From Peptoniphilus_E sp964345555 (lineage in GTDB: Bacteria; Bacillota; Clostridia; Tissierellales; Peptoniphilaceae), in the NCBI GenBank assembly GCA_964345555.1, contig CAYFRD010000007.1:1-49512 (forward strand): 49,512 bases of DNA, read 5' to 3'. Below the pieces are notes generated by a model. It saw nothing but the letters and a program-made list of their open reading frames with translations, searched no databases and was not told where the DNA came from. This document shows, piece after piece, positions 24,924-32,525 of this stretch (the stretch's first letter is position 1; the number at the start of each line of letters is the position of its first letter). The position numbers and the translations under genes were made by a program.

Positions 24924-25532
24924 TCAATCTCCCTTGCTCTGTACCTTTGAATAAATACAGCCGCAATAATCCTGTCTGTATAAGTCGTACTCCTTGGACA
25001 ATTCTATGGATCTCTTATATCCATCCTCCTTTTTAAAATCGGAATAGAGATAATCAACATCATACTTTTCGGAGACTCTGCCGCCTATTTCATTCAGCAC
25101 TTGTGAATTTTTGTGAGGACTGATTGACAATGTAGTGGTGAAAAAGTCAAAGTTTTTCTCCGCAGCAATCTTCGCAGTCTTGTCCAATCTAAGCTCAAAG
25201 CAAATACTGCATCTTTCTCCGCCCTCTGCATCTTTTTCATGACCCTTTACAACACTGTAATACTCCTGCGGTTCATAGTCCACTGTAAGCAACTTAATTC
25301 CACAGTTAAGCTGTCGGATTAATCTCCTTTGTTCATCCACTCTTCTTTCAAATTCCTCATGCGAATCCAAATTGGGATTATAGTACAGAACCGTAATATC
25401 AAATTGTTCGCTCAACCTCTCCAAAACCGCACTGGAACAAGGTGCGCAACAGGAATGTAACAGCAGGGATTTCTTCCCGTCAAGAGCCTTTATTATATTT
25501 TTCATTTTTAAATTGTAGTTGACTTTATTCAT
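24924..25532 (-). CDS. queH: Epoxyqueuosine reductase QueH
   Basis: A 202-residue DUF208 protein, the non-cobalamin enzyme doing the last step of queuosine synthesis in tRNA. The Fe-S cysteines are visible: HSCCAPCSSA near residue 28-32, GGERCSICFELRL in the middle and RQDYCGCIYS at the end. The frame runs further upstream into the tRNA-Pro gene, but the first ATG after a plausible site (GGTGA) is at 25532. Its promoter must overlap the tRNA-Pro promoter on the other strand. Other queuosine genes are not in the window. Confidence 0.92.
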   Translation of the reverse strand: MNKVNYNLKMKNIIKALDGKKSLLLHSCCAPCSSAVLERLSEQFDITVLYYNPNLDSHEEFERRVDEQRRLIRQLNCGIKLLTVDYEPQEYYSVVKGHEKDAEGGERCSICFELRLDKTAKIAAEKNFDFFTTTLSISPHKNSQVLNEIGGRVSEKYDVDYLYSDFKKEDGYKRSIELSKEYDLYRQDYCGCIYSKVQSKGD

Positions 25533-25542
25533 AATTTCACCG

Positions 25543-25571
25543 TTGAATAATTGTAAAAATTGTGTTATAAT
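25543..25571 (+). promoter_or_regulatory. Promoter of the first tRNA-Pro gene
   Basis: TTGAAT (25543-25548), 17 bases, TATAAT (25566-25571), then the tRNA 15 bases on. Confidence 0.8.
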
Positions 25572-25585
25572 TTCATTCTGGTCGT

Positions 25586-25662
25586 CGGGATGTAGCGCAG
25601 TTTGGTAGCGCACATGCTTCGGGAGCATGGGGTCGAAGGTTCAAATCCTTTCATCCCGACCA
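25586..25662 (+). tRNA. tRNA-Pro (anticodon CGG)
   Basis: A 77-base cloverleaf. The acceptor stem CGGGATG pairs with CATCCCG, with discriminator A and encoded CCA. The D arm has TAGCGC...GCGCA, the anticodon loop TTCGGGA puts CGG at 34-36, and the T arm contains GGTTCAAATCC. It reads proline codon CCG. It has its own promoter. Confidence 0.97.
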
Positions 25663-25678
25663 CTTTAAAAATACTATA

Positions 25679-25707
25679 TTGTATTTTTACAAAAAATGTA
25701 TTATAAT
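25679..25707 (+). promoter_or_regulatory. Promoter of the second tRNA-Pro gene
   Basis: TTGTAT (25679-25684), 17 bases, TATAAT (25702-25707). The layout repeats that of the first tRNA. Confidence 0.75.
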
Positions 25708-25720
25708 TATATTCTGATGT

Positions 25721-25797
25721 CGGGATGTAGCGCAGCCCGGTAGCGCACATGTATGGGGTGCATGGGGTCGAAGGTTCAAATCCTTTCATCCCGACCA
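25721..25797 (+). tRNA. tRNA-Pro (anticodon GGG)
   Basis: 77 bases, nearly identical to the first tRNA-Pro outside the D loop and anticodon arm. The loop ATGGGGT gives anticodon GGG (codons CCC and CCU); the encoded CCA is present. A tandem duplication with anticodon divergence is the simplest history. Confidence 0.95.
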
Positions 25798-25801
25798 AGT
25801 A

Positions 25802-25840
25802 AAATTACTTAGATGAATTTTTCGTCTAAGTAATTTTTTT
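25802..25840 (+). terminator. Terminator after the tRNA-Pro pair
   Basis: AAATTACTTAGA (25802-25813) pairs with TCTAAGTAATTT (25825-25836), followed by TTTT. Confidence 0.85.
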
Positions 25841-25892
25841 ATGCAAAAATATTGAAATTTTTGAAATTTACAGAATCCCCAAACACTTTTCC

Positions 25893-25970
25893 CTATCTAT
25901 TTCTATGAGTATAGGCATAAATCGCTATCATAAACCCTATTACACTTATTATTAAACTTGTATTTGTCAT
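25893..25970 (-). CDS. Possible 25-residue hydrophobic membrane peptide
   Basis: The ORF reads as a short polar start (MTNTS), a hydrophobic helix (LIISVIGFMIAIYAY) and a basic end (THRNR). This is the layout of type I toxin or regulatory membrane peptides, though no named family was recognised. It starts 42 bases after the J-domain gene stop. The ribosome binding site is poor (GAAAG), and an inverted repeat GGGACAG/CTGTCCC (25978-26001) lies immediately before the ATG and could hide it. No antisense RNA promoter was established. The call rests only on composition and position. Confidence 0.35.
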   Translation of the reverse strand: MTNTSLIISVIGFMIAIYAYTHRNR

Positions 25971-26012
25971 ACTTTCGGGACAGCTCACAAAATAACTGTC
26001 CCCTCACCTCTC

Positions 26013-26846
26013 TCATTGCAACCTTTTGTATCTTTCTATATTTTCATCGGATAGAAATTCATAGGCGTTGTTTATTTCCTGAAATTTCTCCGTAGCTCCC
26101 GGCTCTTTGTTTAGGTCGGGGTGGTACATTTTAGCCATCTTTTTATATGCCAGTTTGATTTCATACTTGTCGGCAGTGTAGTTAACTCCCAAAATATTGC
26201 AAGATTTTTCGTACTGAGATTTAAAACTCATGGAACCGCCCATGTTTTGATGATATCCGCCTTGATTTTGATAGCTTCCCCCTTGTCCGCCGGTGTAGTT
26301 TCCATATCCCACATCTCTGAAAAATTCCTCAAAGCTCTCAAAATCATCAAAGGTATAGGTGTGAAATCCCCCGAAATTTTCAAATCTTCTTCTGAATTCC
26401 TCTTCTTGAGTTTTTCTTCTTTGCTCTTCCCTTTTGATTCTTTCTCTCTCCAGATTTTCTCGATATTTTCTGCCATAGTCCTCCATCTTTTCAAAGGAAG
26501 CCCTTCTTCCCAATAGATAAAAATCCGCTTTGTCAAAGAAATATTCAGTCCCTATGTAATGAATGTATTTCAAATAACTAACAGCAATTCTTCCGATAAA
26601 GGGCACCACGACAGACAATATTATCACCGTCATCAAAAATGGATTTTCCAAAACTCTGTAGAGTATAAATGAATTGAGCAGCAACAGTATAAATAGGCAG
26701 CCTCCCATGGAAAGCACCAGTCCGATTAACTCTCTAAAGGATTTGAATACGCTCACCAGAGCATCTACCACGAATATAGCCGCCCTCAATATGTAATCTA
26801 TGAATATCCCTATGAGTTTATAAATATATCCCGCAATTTTATTCAT
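26013..26846 (-). CDS. Membrane protein with C-terminal J domain
   Basis: A 277-residue protein. Residues 10-95 contain two or three membrane segments (FIDYILRAAIFVVDALVSVF, then GGCLFILLLLNSFILY and MTVIILSVVVPFIG). A charged coiled coil (about 125-155) and a Gly/Gln/Tyr-rich linker follow, then a DnaJ-type J domain at the C-terminus (about 210-277) with the HPD tripeptide at 242-244. J domains stimulate DnaK ATPase; a C-terminal, membrane-tethered J domain suggests recruitment of DnaK to the inner membrane face. It overlaps the zincin gene by 4 bases. Confidence 0.85.
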   Translation of the reverse strand: MNKIAGYIYKLIGIFIDYILRAAIFVVDALVSVFKSFRELIGLVLSMGGCLFILLLLNSFILYRVLENPFLMTVIILSVVVPFIGRIAVSYLKYIHYIGTEYFFDKADFYLLGRRASFEKMEDYGRKYRENLERERIKREEQRRKTQEEEFRRRFENFGGFHTYTFDDFESFEEFFRDVGYGNYTGGQGGSYQNQGGYHQNMGGSMSFKSQYEKSCNILGVNYTADKYEIKLAYKKMAKMYHPDLNKEPGATEKFQEINNAYEFLSDENIERYKRLQ

Positions 26847-27232
26847 CGTTTCTCCTTATATTTTTGAATATATTTCAAATCTTCTATTTCTAGATTATTT
26901 TCTCTTGCTAAAAATTCAAGATGATGTGTGAGTTCGTGCTCAAAGGTTTCTCTTATCTTTTCTTCCAATTCCTCTTTTGTCAAATATCCGTACATATCCA
27001 TAAAAGAACCGTAGTAAAGTATGATGGATCTGCCTATCAAATCCCTCTTGTATGCACCCAGCACCAACAAGTCCTCATTTTTCGACTCGGGATGATAGTA
27101 CACTTCCTCCTCTATTACTACTCCTCCATTTAAATGTTCAAGGAACCTCTCATCAATCTCGTCATAAATTTTTTCAACTATGCTTTGAAACTCGTCCAAT
27201 CTATCTTTGTTCATTATAAAAAAAGCAGCCAC
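26843..27232 (-). CDS. Small zincin-type metallopeptidase family protein
   Basis: A 129-residue (or 123) protein with the HExxH zinc motif HELTH at 99-103 in ETFEHELTHHLEFLAREN. It resembles the minimal metallopeptidase family of Actinobacteria and Firmicutes (acidic N-terminal half, YYGSFMDMYG strand before the active helix). Substrate unknown. Start choice: GTG at 27232 has AGGAGGGG six bases upstream; ATG at 27214 (MNKDRLDEF) fits homologues' length better but has no site. The GTG lies in the loop of a hairpin followed by T7 (27225-27239). Operon with the J-domain gene. Confidence 0.72.
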   Translation of the reverse strand: MAAFFIMNKDRLDEFQSIVEKIYDEIDERFLEHLNGGVVIEEEVYYHPESKNEDLLVLGAYKRDLIGRSIILYYGSFMDMYGYLTKEELEEKIRETFEHELTHHLEFLARENNLEIEDLKYIQKYKEKR

Positions 27233-27239
27233 TCGCTGC
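27218..27239 (-). terminator. Terminator-like hairpin at the start of the zincin gene
   Basis: GCAGC and GCTGC with a five-base loop, then seven T on the minus strand. It lies 45 bases after the racemase-like gene. It may end the ispE operon, or attenuate the zincin gene, whose GTG start is in the loop. Confidence 0.55.
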
Positions 27240-27283
27240 CCCTCCTGAAAAAATTATATCACAATACATCTATATGTAAATAA

Positions 27284-27970
27284 TCAAAGTGCTATATTTT
27301 TTACCTTCATAAAGCTATCATCATAGATATCTTCCAAATTTAAATATATACTTCTTCTGTCCATCGTGACAAATATTTCACTCCTGTCCTTGCGATGTTT
27401 TGCTAAATTCAAATCATCTAACTCATCTATTATAAAGTCCTGTATAAAATAAATTTTTTTGTCTGCATATCTGTTCAATATAAAATCTTTCAACACATAG
27501 AAATTGGAATCCATAAAATATATATATTCATATTCCTTTAAATGGTGATCTAAAATATTTGACACAATATATTCCTTTGTATCGAAGAATTGAACTTGAT
27601 TGGATAAAATCTGTGCATCAACGGAATTTATATCACCGGTTTTGCTCAAATAATCGGCAAAATACTTGTTTGTCAACACAAGAGACCTCTTATCCACCCT
27701 TTCATAAAATTTTTTCAATCCGTTTATAATACATCTGTTTGATTTATCTAAATTCACTGCAATTGCAGGATTTGTAACTATGTAATTCTCAGCTTTGAAT
27801 TTATTCAGCAATTTAACAGACAGGGCAAATATGCTCCTTTTTCTCAAAGCATAAGGATAATTTTTGTTATCAATCAGCAAGACACTTTTTATATCGTGCA
27901 TTTCTTCCAGTTTTTTCATAAATGAAACTGAACCCAGTCCATCATCTATTAAAAGAATATTGTAGTTCAT
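27284..27970 (-). CDS. Glutamate-racemase-like protein lacking catalytic cysteines
   Basis: A 228-residue protein whose layout follows glutamate racemase (MurI). ILLIDDGLGSVSFMKKL corresponds to the DSG-G-G loop, LIDNKNYPYALRKRS to GD-x-PYG-x-KS, TNPAIAVNL to CNTA-x-AV, and YIYFMDSNFYVLKD to LGCTHYPLLK. In both active-site positions the cysteine is gone (Thr and Asp in my alignment), and the His of the second motif is Asn, so racemase activity is unlikely. It overlaps ispE by 29 bases. It could be a regulatory or gyrase-binding descendant of MurI, or unrelated with chance resemblance; only residue patterns support it. Confidence 0.55.
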   Translation of the reverse strand: MNYNILLIDDGLGSVSFMKKLEEMHDIKSVLLIDNKNYPYALRKRSIFALSVKLLNKFKAENYIVTNPAIAVNLDKSNRCIINGLKKFYERVDKRSLVLTNKYFADYLSKTGDINSVDAQILSNQVQFFDTKEYIVSNILDHHLKEYEYIYFMDSNFYVLKDFILNRYADKKIYFIQDFIIDELDDLNLAKHRKDRSEIFVTMDRRSIYLNLEDIYDDSFMKVKNIAL

Positions 27971-28808
27971 CTTCTCCACCCACAGTTTCAGCTATATATG
28001 TGTATTCATATAAATCTCTATAGTGTTTATAAGCCGCATTCAATTTATTTTCATCATCAAAGAGCGCAAAGACTGTCGCTCCCGAGCCGCTCATAAGAGA
28101 TACTCCTCCGAAATCTCTCAAACCCGCCTTTATCTCCAATAAATCAGAATGAATTTTGAACACGGAATCTTCCATTTTATTTTGCAATAGCTCCGACAGC
28201 TTAAAAAAATCCTTGGACTTCAAAGCCTTGCCTATAGCTTCAAAATCTATTCTATAATTATCAAGAATCAGATTTCCATAGACCTCTCTCGTTGATATTC
28301 CGTATCCGGGATTTACTATCAAGAGATCCTGTCCGCTAAAATCATCTATACAAGATAATTTTTCTCCTATTCCCTCGGCAAGCATCGTTCCTCCCGTCAA
28401 CATATACGGGAAATCCGCCCCCAGTTTCAGAGATATATTGCAAAGCTGTTTCAAAGTAATTTGCAAATTATATATTTTATTCAGAACCTTTAAAGTCAAA
28501 GCACCATTGCCCGTACCCCCGGCAAGCCCGGCAGCTATGGGCAAATTTTTCTTGAGGTGCACTTCCACGGGCAATTCTTTGCCTGTGACTTCTTCCAACA
28601 AATTATGAGCCTTATATATTAAATTGTCCTCATTGTCCAATCCTTCAATATTTGAGAAAAACTTAAATCCCCTCTTTATCCTTATGAATTCCATCTCATC
28701 ATGTAGGGAAATTTTTTGCATGACGGTTTTTATATCATGATATCCGTCAGACCTCTTGGAAATAACATCCAATGCCAAATTTATTTTTCCGTGGGACTTC
28801 ACTCTCAT
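27942..28808 (-). CDS. ispE: 4-diphosphocytidyl-2-C-methyl-D-erythritol kinase
   Basis: A 288-residue GHMP kinase of the non-mevalonate isoprenoid pathway. KINLALDVISKRSDGYHDI is the IspE N-terminal signature, LPIAAGLAGGTGNGALTLK the ATP-binding glycine loop (Ser usually found is Thr) and VSLMSGSGATVFALF the C-terminal motif. ATG with AGGTGAATT upstream. Extended -10 promoter at 28825-28833. It shares its 3' end with the racemase-like gene. Confidence 0.95.
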   Translation of the reverse strand: MRVKSHGKINLALDVISKRSDGYHDIKTVMQKISLHDEMEFIRIKRGFKFFSNIEGLDNEDNLIYKAHNLLEEVTGKELPVEVHLKKNLPIAAGLAGGTGNGALTLKVLNKIYNLQITLKQLCNISLKLGADFPYMLTGGTMLAEGIGEKLSCIDDFSGQDLLIVNPGYGISTREVYGNLILDNYRIDFEAIGKALKSKDFFKLSELLQNKMEDSVFKIHSDLLEIKAGLRDFGGVSLMSGSGATVFALFDDENKLNAAYKHYRDLYEYTYIAETVGGEDELQYSFNR

Positions 28809-28824
28809 AATTCACCTCATGGTC

Positions 28825-28833
28825 ATTATAGCA
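28825..28833 (-). promoter_or_regulatory. Extended -10 promoter of ispE
   Basis: TGCTATAAT on the minus strand, 17 bases before the ispE ATG, directly after the terminator of the upstream gene. Confidence 0.55.
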
Positions 28834-28864
28834 TAAAAAAACACCTTGAAAAATCAAGGTGTTT
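28834..28864 (-). terminator. Terminator of the SerA-like gene
   Basis: AAACACCTTGA (28839-28849) pairs with TCAAGGTGTTT (28854-28864). On the minus strand it is followed by seven T. Confidence 0.85.
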
Positions 28865-28884
28865 AAATCTTAAAAATAATTTAA

Positions 28885-29829
28885 TTATAAATTAAAAACT
28901 TTTTTGACATTTGCTATAACTACTTTGCCGATGTCATCTTGTGCATCAATTGTAGAACCGCCGATATGAGGAGTGATATACACTCTATCAAGTTCAAATA
29001 ACGGAGAGCTGATTTCAACATCTTGTGTATCAAGTCCGCCTGTTCCCAATTCATCTGCCAATGTATCCAAGTTTGCTCCGCCTAGTTTTCCGTTCTTGAT
29101 GTATTTGTAAAGAGCTTCTTCGTCTATAACTCCTCCACGAGCCGCATTGATAAGCACTGCTCCATCTCTCATGGATTCCATTTGCGCATCTGAAATCATA
29201 TTCTTAGTTTCAGGTGTAAGAGGAAGGTGAAGAGTAATTACATCAGATACTCTGATAACTTCGTCGAAATCTGTCAATTTAACATAATCATAGGGATTGT
29301 TCTTGGGATCGAAATAGGGGTCGTAAGATACAACATCCATTTGGAATACATGAGCTATTTCAGCAACTCTTCTGCCGATTGCACCATATCCGAGGATACC
29401 CATAGTCTTGTTTCTAAGTTCTCTACCAATCCATCTGTACTTGTTCCAGATTCCCTTTTCTTTAACTTCATATTGTGCTTGATAGGAGTTTCTGTATAAA
29501 TCAAGCGCCTTGCAGAATACAAGCTCCGCTACCGCATTTGAGTTTTGTCCCGGCGAATTATAAACTTCTATACCCTTTTCCTTAGCATATTCAAGGTCAA
29601 TGTGGTTTGTGCCTACAGAACCTACTGTTATAGCCTTTAAGTTTTTAGCGGCATCAAGTACGTTTTTGTCGATGAAAGGATCCACTCTCATGACCAATAA
29701 ATCGTAGGGTTCAATGATTTCAGCCAATTTTTCAGAAGTGGGAAGCATTTCTTTATCTACTTCAAATCCCAGTTCTTTCAATTCCTTCGGGATGTTTTCA
29801 GAAACATAATCAACTATTAAAGCTTTCAT
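28885..29829 (-). CDS. D-2-hydroxyacid dehydrogenase, phosphoglycerate-dehydrogenase-like
   Basis: A 314-residue NAD-dependent dehydrogenase. GYGAIGRRVAE (Rossmann), INAARGGVIDEEAL (catalytic Arg), a Glu in the LDTLADELG region (usual ExEP altered) and TPHIGGSTIDAQ (catalytic His) are seen. TPHIGGST-type ends and the length without ACT domain resemble short SerA proteins, though vancomycin-type D-lactate or D-specific dehydrogenases also fit. Monocistronic with a terminator; ATG preceded by AAAGGAGAG. It is only distantly related to the paralogue at 21482-22432. Confidence 0.88.
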   Translation of the reverse strand: MKALIVDYVSENIPKELKELGFEVDKEMLPTSEKLAEIIEPYDLLVMRVDPFIDKNVLDAAKNLKAITVGSVGTNHIDLEYAKEKGIEVYNSPGQNSNAVAELVFCKALDLYRNSYQAQYEVKEKGIWNKYRWIGRELRNKTMGILGYGAIGRRVAEIAHVFQMDVVSYDPYFDPKNNPYDYVKLTDFDEVIRVSDVITLHLPLTPETKNMISDAQMESMRDGAVLINAARGGVIDEEALYKYIKNGKLGGANLDTLADELGTGGLDTQDVEISSPLFELDRVYITPHIGGSTIDAQDDIGKVVIANVKKVFNL

Positions 29830-29969
29830 TAAATATCTCTCCTTTATATTAATATCCTCTAAATTTACTAATATTATTGTATATTAACCGTATTTTATTT
29901 TCAACTGTTATTAAATATATAACAAAGTTTTATAATACGATAAAAACAGGATATTAAACACAATTATTG

Positions 29970-30226
29970 TATCACAATACAATATAACGGACGGGCGTGA
30001 GGACCTCCCCTACAGATAATGAATGCAATATTGAATTGTATGAGATGATACACTTTGCCACAATTAAATAACACGATAATACGAAAATCTGAAATATAAA
30101 CACACAAAAGTAAGGGACGATGCCCTCACAGTCCCACATTAATCCCCAACTTACATAAAACCGGAATGTAAATACAACACAATCTGTAATATACAGGGGG
30201 CGTGGGCGATGGCTATGACCATACAA
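29970..30226 (-). repeat. Dispersed intergenic repeat, copy 1
   Basis: On the minus strand about 80 bases (30110 down to 30030) match the + strand of 34965-35050 with roughly nine in ten bases, including TATTTCAGATTT, CGTGTTATTTA and GGCAAAGTGTATC. Homology continues more weakly on both sides. GC-rich inverted units ending in CCCTAC-like sequence occur at 29988-30013 and around 30105-30125. It is non-coding: the chance frame across it is explained by the repeat. It fills most of the 437-base gap between the SerA-like gene and the surface protein gene. Confidence 0.75.
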
Positions 30227-30256
30227 AAAAATCTACCGAGAAATCTCGGTAGATTT
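30224..30256 (-). terminator. Terminator of the surface protein gene
   Basis: AAATCTACCGAG (30229-30240) pairs with CTCGGTAGATTT (30245-30256), then T7 on the minus strand. Confidence 0.9.
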
Positions 30257-30266
30257 AATTTTTAAC

Positions 30267-32525
30267 TTATTTAGTTTTTGTAACAGTAACTGTTACGGTT
30301 CTGTTTACAGCGTCCCATTCTATGTTCTTGCCTTCACCCTTGTTCCCATGAGTAAGTCCAAGAGCTTTTCCTACTTCTGAAATAGGAAGCATAGTTCTGC
30401 CTGATTTGATTTCAGGTTTAACGCTGAATGTGTGTTTAACACCATCTACATAGAATACATCTGAATCTATGTTTATAACAACTACTTTGTTTCCATCTGA
30501 GAATGTTGCATTTCTTGTAGCATCGTTAAATGTTACATAATATCCGAGAGATTCAGCTATGAATCTGATCGGTAGCATTGTTCTGCCGTCTTTGATATAA
30601 GCAGCTACGTCCATGTAAGTGGTAGTAGTAACTCCGTTTACAGTCTTGTTAAGAGCTCCGCTGCCTATAGTTATTTCAGTCTTATAAGTGTCGGAAGTGC
30701 TTGCTGTCTTCTTATCGGAATAGAATTTCAAATTAGAATCGTTATAGATTCTGAAGTTTGATGAAATGCTGAAATATCCCTTAGAATCAGTTGTAGCAGT
30801 TCCTACATACTTGCCGTTGTAGTATGCTCTTACTACAGTGTTCGGATTGTAGTATCCGTTTACATTGTATAGAGATACTGACAAGCTCCACGGATATACT
30901 CTATCGCCATAGGATTCATCATAAGCTGACTTATTTCCTACGAAGAAATCCAAACCACTCAAGCTTGATACTCTTCTGTTAAGAGAAATGTTGAAATATC
31001 CGCTTGAATTTGTATATCCTGATCCCAGATATGTTCCACCGCTGTATACTGATACATAGGTATTGGGGTAAGAGTTAAGGTATCCGCTTACTACGTCATT
31101 TGCATAGTTCAAATTAAGTGATGTTGGATAAACTCTTGTGTTGTAGTTCGGATAATAGTTAGGATAATTGTTCCATCCCCAATATCCGTTGTAATCGTAA
31201 TGAACATTGGCGTTGTTCAAGTAGTAAGTGTCAAGTAAAGTAGTTCCACTGTATGCTTGCAGTTTATAATTCTTTAGATCATAATAGCGATATCCGCTAT
31301 ATTTATTGCCTTCATACCATTTGCCGTTGTACCAATATCCGTTGTCATAATATCCGTCATAGTATCCGAAAGTGTTTGTTATACTGAAATATCCCAATCC
31401 GTCAGCTACATCTGATCCAAGATAAACTCCGTCTTTGTAAAGTTTTACAGTTGAGTACTTGGGAGCATATCCTGTCACCTTGTTATGATATACATCTACA
31501 TTGTAGATATTTCCTGTAACAGGAGGTGTGGGAGGTGTAGGTAGAGCAGGTTTTACAGTTACGTTAACAGTGTCTTTTTTGCTGTTATCTAATGTTGAGA
31601 AAGCTGTAATAACCGCTGTTCCTTCAGCCTTAGCAGTTACTTTGCCGAAATTGTTCACTTCTGCAATGGCAGAATCGGAAGTAAACCATATAACACCTTG
31701 GCTTACATCTGCAGGAAGTACCTTAGCAGTAAAGGTCTTAGTGTCGCCAACTCTCATTTCTTGTTTTGTTCCCGGTGTAATTTCAACAGATTCTACTACA
31801 ACAGGATCAGCAGATTCAACAGTTATAGTTATCTCTGCTTTTACTTCTTTATTATCTTTAGAAACAAGAAATACTTTAGTTTTTCCTTCTTTAAGTCCCT
31901 TTATGGTGCCTTTGTTATAACTTGCCGATTCCGGATTTTCTATAGTTTCAACAATTACTGTTTGGTTAGCTCCTTCAGGTTCAACTGTTACAGTTACAGT
32001 TTTAGTTTCCCCTACCTTTAAAGTTACCGTAGGTTCAACTGTTATTGCAGTAGGTACGTCATAAACTGTAATTGTTGCTGTTGCCATTTTCCCGCCTGCT
32101 TCTGCTGTTATAGTAGCAGTTCCCGGAGCTTCAGCTTTGACTTTTCCACTTGAATCAACCGTTGCTACTTCTTGTTTGTCAGAATGCCATGATACAGTGC
32201 TAAATGTAGCATCGACAGGTTCTACTTTTGGCGTTAAAGTTTTCGTTTCTCCTTTAACCATAACCAGTTCTTTTGGCGAAAGTGTTAAGCTTTCTACTTG
32301 AATGGGAGCGCCTTTAGGTCCTGCAACTACTTCAGGACTTTTCAGCTCTACAGGTGTCGTTTCTTCAGTGTTTGCCGTTGCTTCAGGTTGAGCGGTTGCT
32401 TCAGCCGGCGCTTCTACTGCAGCAGGTTCTGTAGCTTCTGCCGCTACTTCAGCATGAGCAAAAGTCGGTAAAACTGAAAAAACCATTACAAATGCTAAAA
32501 GCAATGACATAAGTTTTTTTCTCAT
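30267..32525 (-). CDS. Secreted surface protein with Ig-like repeats, Tyr/Asn-rich modules and a copper-amine-oxidase-N domain
   Basis: A 752-residue exported protein. Signal peptide 1-25 (cleavage after AHA). An Ala/Glu/Pro/Thr-rich linker (26-70) is followed by three Big_2-like Ig domains (about 77-155, 160-236, 245-326) and a proline hinge. Three related modules (about 340-440, 465-530, 545-605) follow the scheme basic strand-G-x-Y-x-G-(S/T)-x-x-x-G-YFSI, with a striking Tyr/Gly/Asn tract at 385-465. The C-terminus (about 615-752) is the copper amine oxidase N-terminal domain: DGRTMLPIRFIAESLG and SGRTMLPISEVGKALG. Such domains are common non-enzymatic wall-binding modules in Tissierellia. 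ATG with GGAGAGAG upstream. Likely adhesin or surface layer component; ligand unknown. Confidence 0.88.
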   Translation of the reverse strand: MRKKLMSLLLAFVMVFSVLPTFAHAEVAAEATEPAAVEAPAEATAQPEATANTEETTPVELKSPEVVAGPKGAPIQVESLTLSPKELVMVKGETKTLTPKVEPVDATFSTVSWHSDKQEVATVDSSGKVKAEAPGTATITAEAGGKMATATITVYDVPTAITVEPTVTLKVGETKTVTVTVEPEGANQTVIVETIENPESASYNKGTIKGLKEGKTKVFLVSKDNKEVKAEITITVESADPVVVESVEITPGTKQEMRVGDTKTFTAKVLPADVSQGVIWFTSDSAIAEVNNFGKVTAKAEGTAVITAFSTLDNSKKDTVNVTVKPALPTPPTPPVTGNIYNVDVYHNKVTGYAPKYSTVKLYKDGVYLGSDVADGLGYFSITNTFGYYDGYYDNGYWYNGKWYEGNKYSGYRYYDLKNYKLQAYSGTTLLDTYYLNNANVHYDYNGYWGWNNYPNYYPNYNTRVYPTSLNLNYANDVVSGYLNSYPNTYVSVYSGGTYLGSGYTNSSGYFNISLNRRVSSLSGLDFFVGNKSAYDESYGDRVYPWSLSVSLYNVNGYYNPNTVVRAYYNGKYVGTATTDSKGYFSISSNFRIYNDSNLKFYSDKKTASTSDTYKTEITIGSGALNKTVNGVTTTTYMDVAAYIKDGRTMLPIRFIAESLGYYVTFNDATRNATFSDGNKVVVINIDSDVFYVDGVKHTFSVKPEIKSGRTMLPISEVGKALGLTHGNKGEGKNIEWDAVNRTVTVTVTKTK

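Noticed and set aside
25565..25798. 77-codon minus-strand frame across the two tRNA-Pro genes
   Set aside because: It is the mirror of the tRNAs (a well-known false protein beginning with MKGFEPSTPC-like text) and the cloverleaves explain every base.
29972..30226. 84-codon minus-strand frame
   Set aside because: It lies on the dispersed repeat; similarity to the frame at 34837 comes from shared repeat DNA, and no ribosome site is present.
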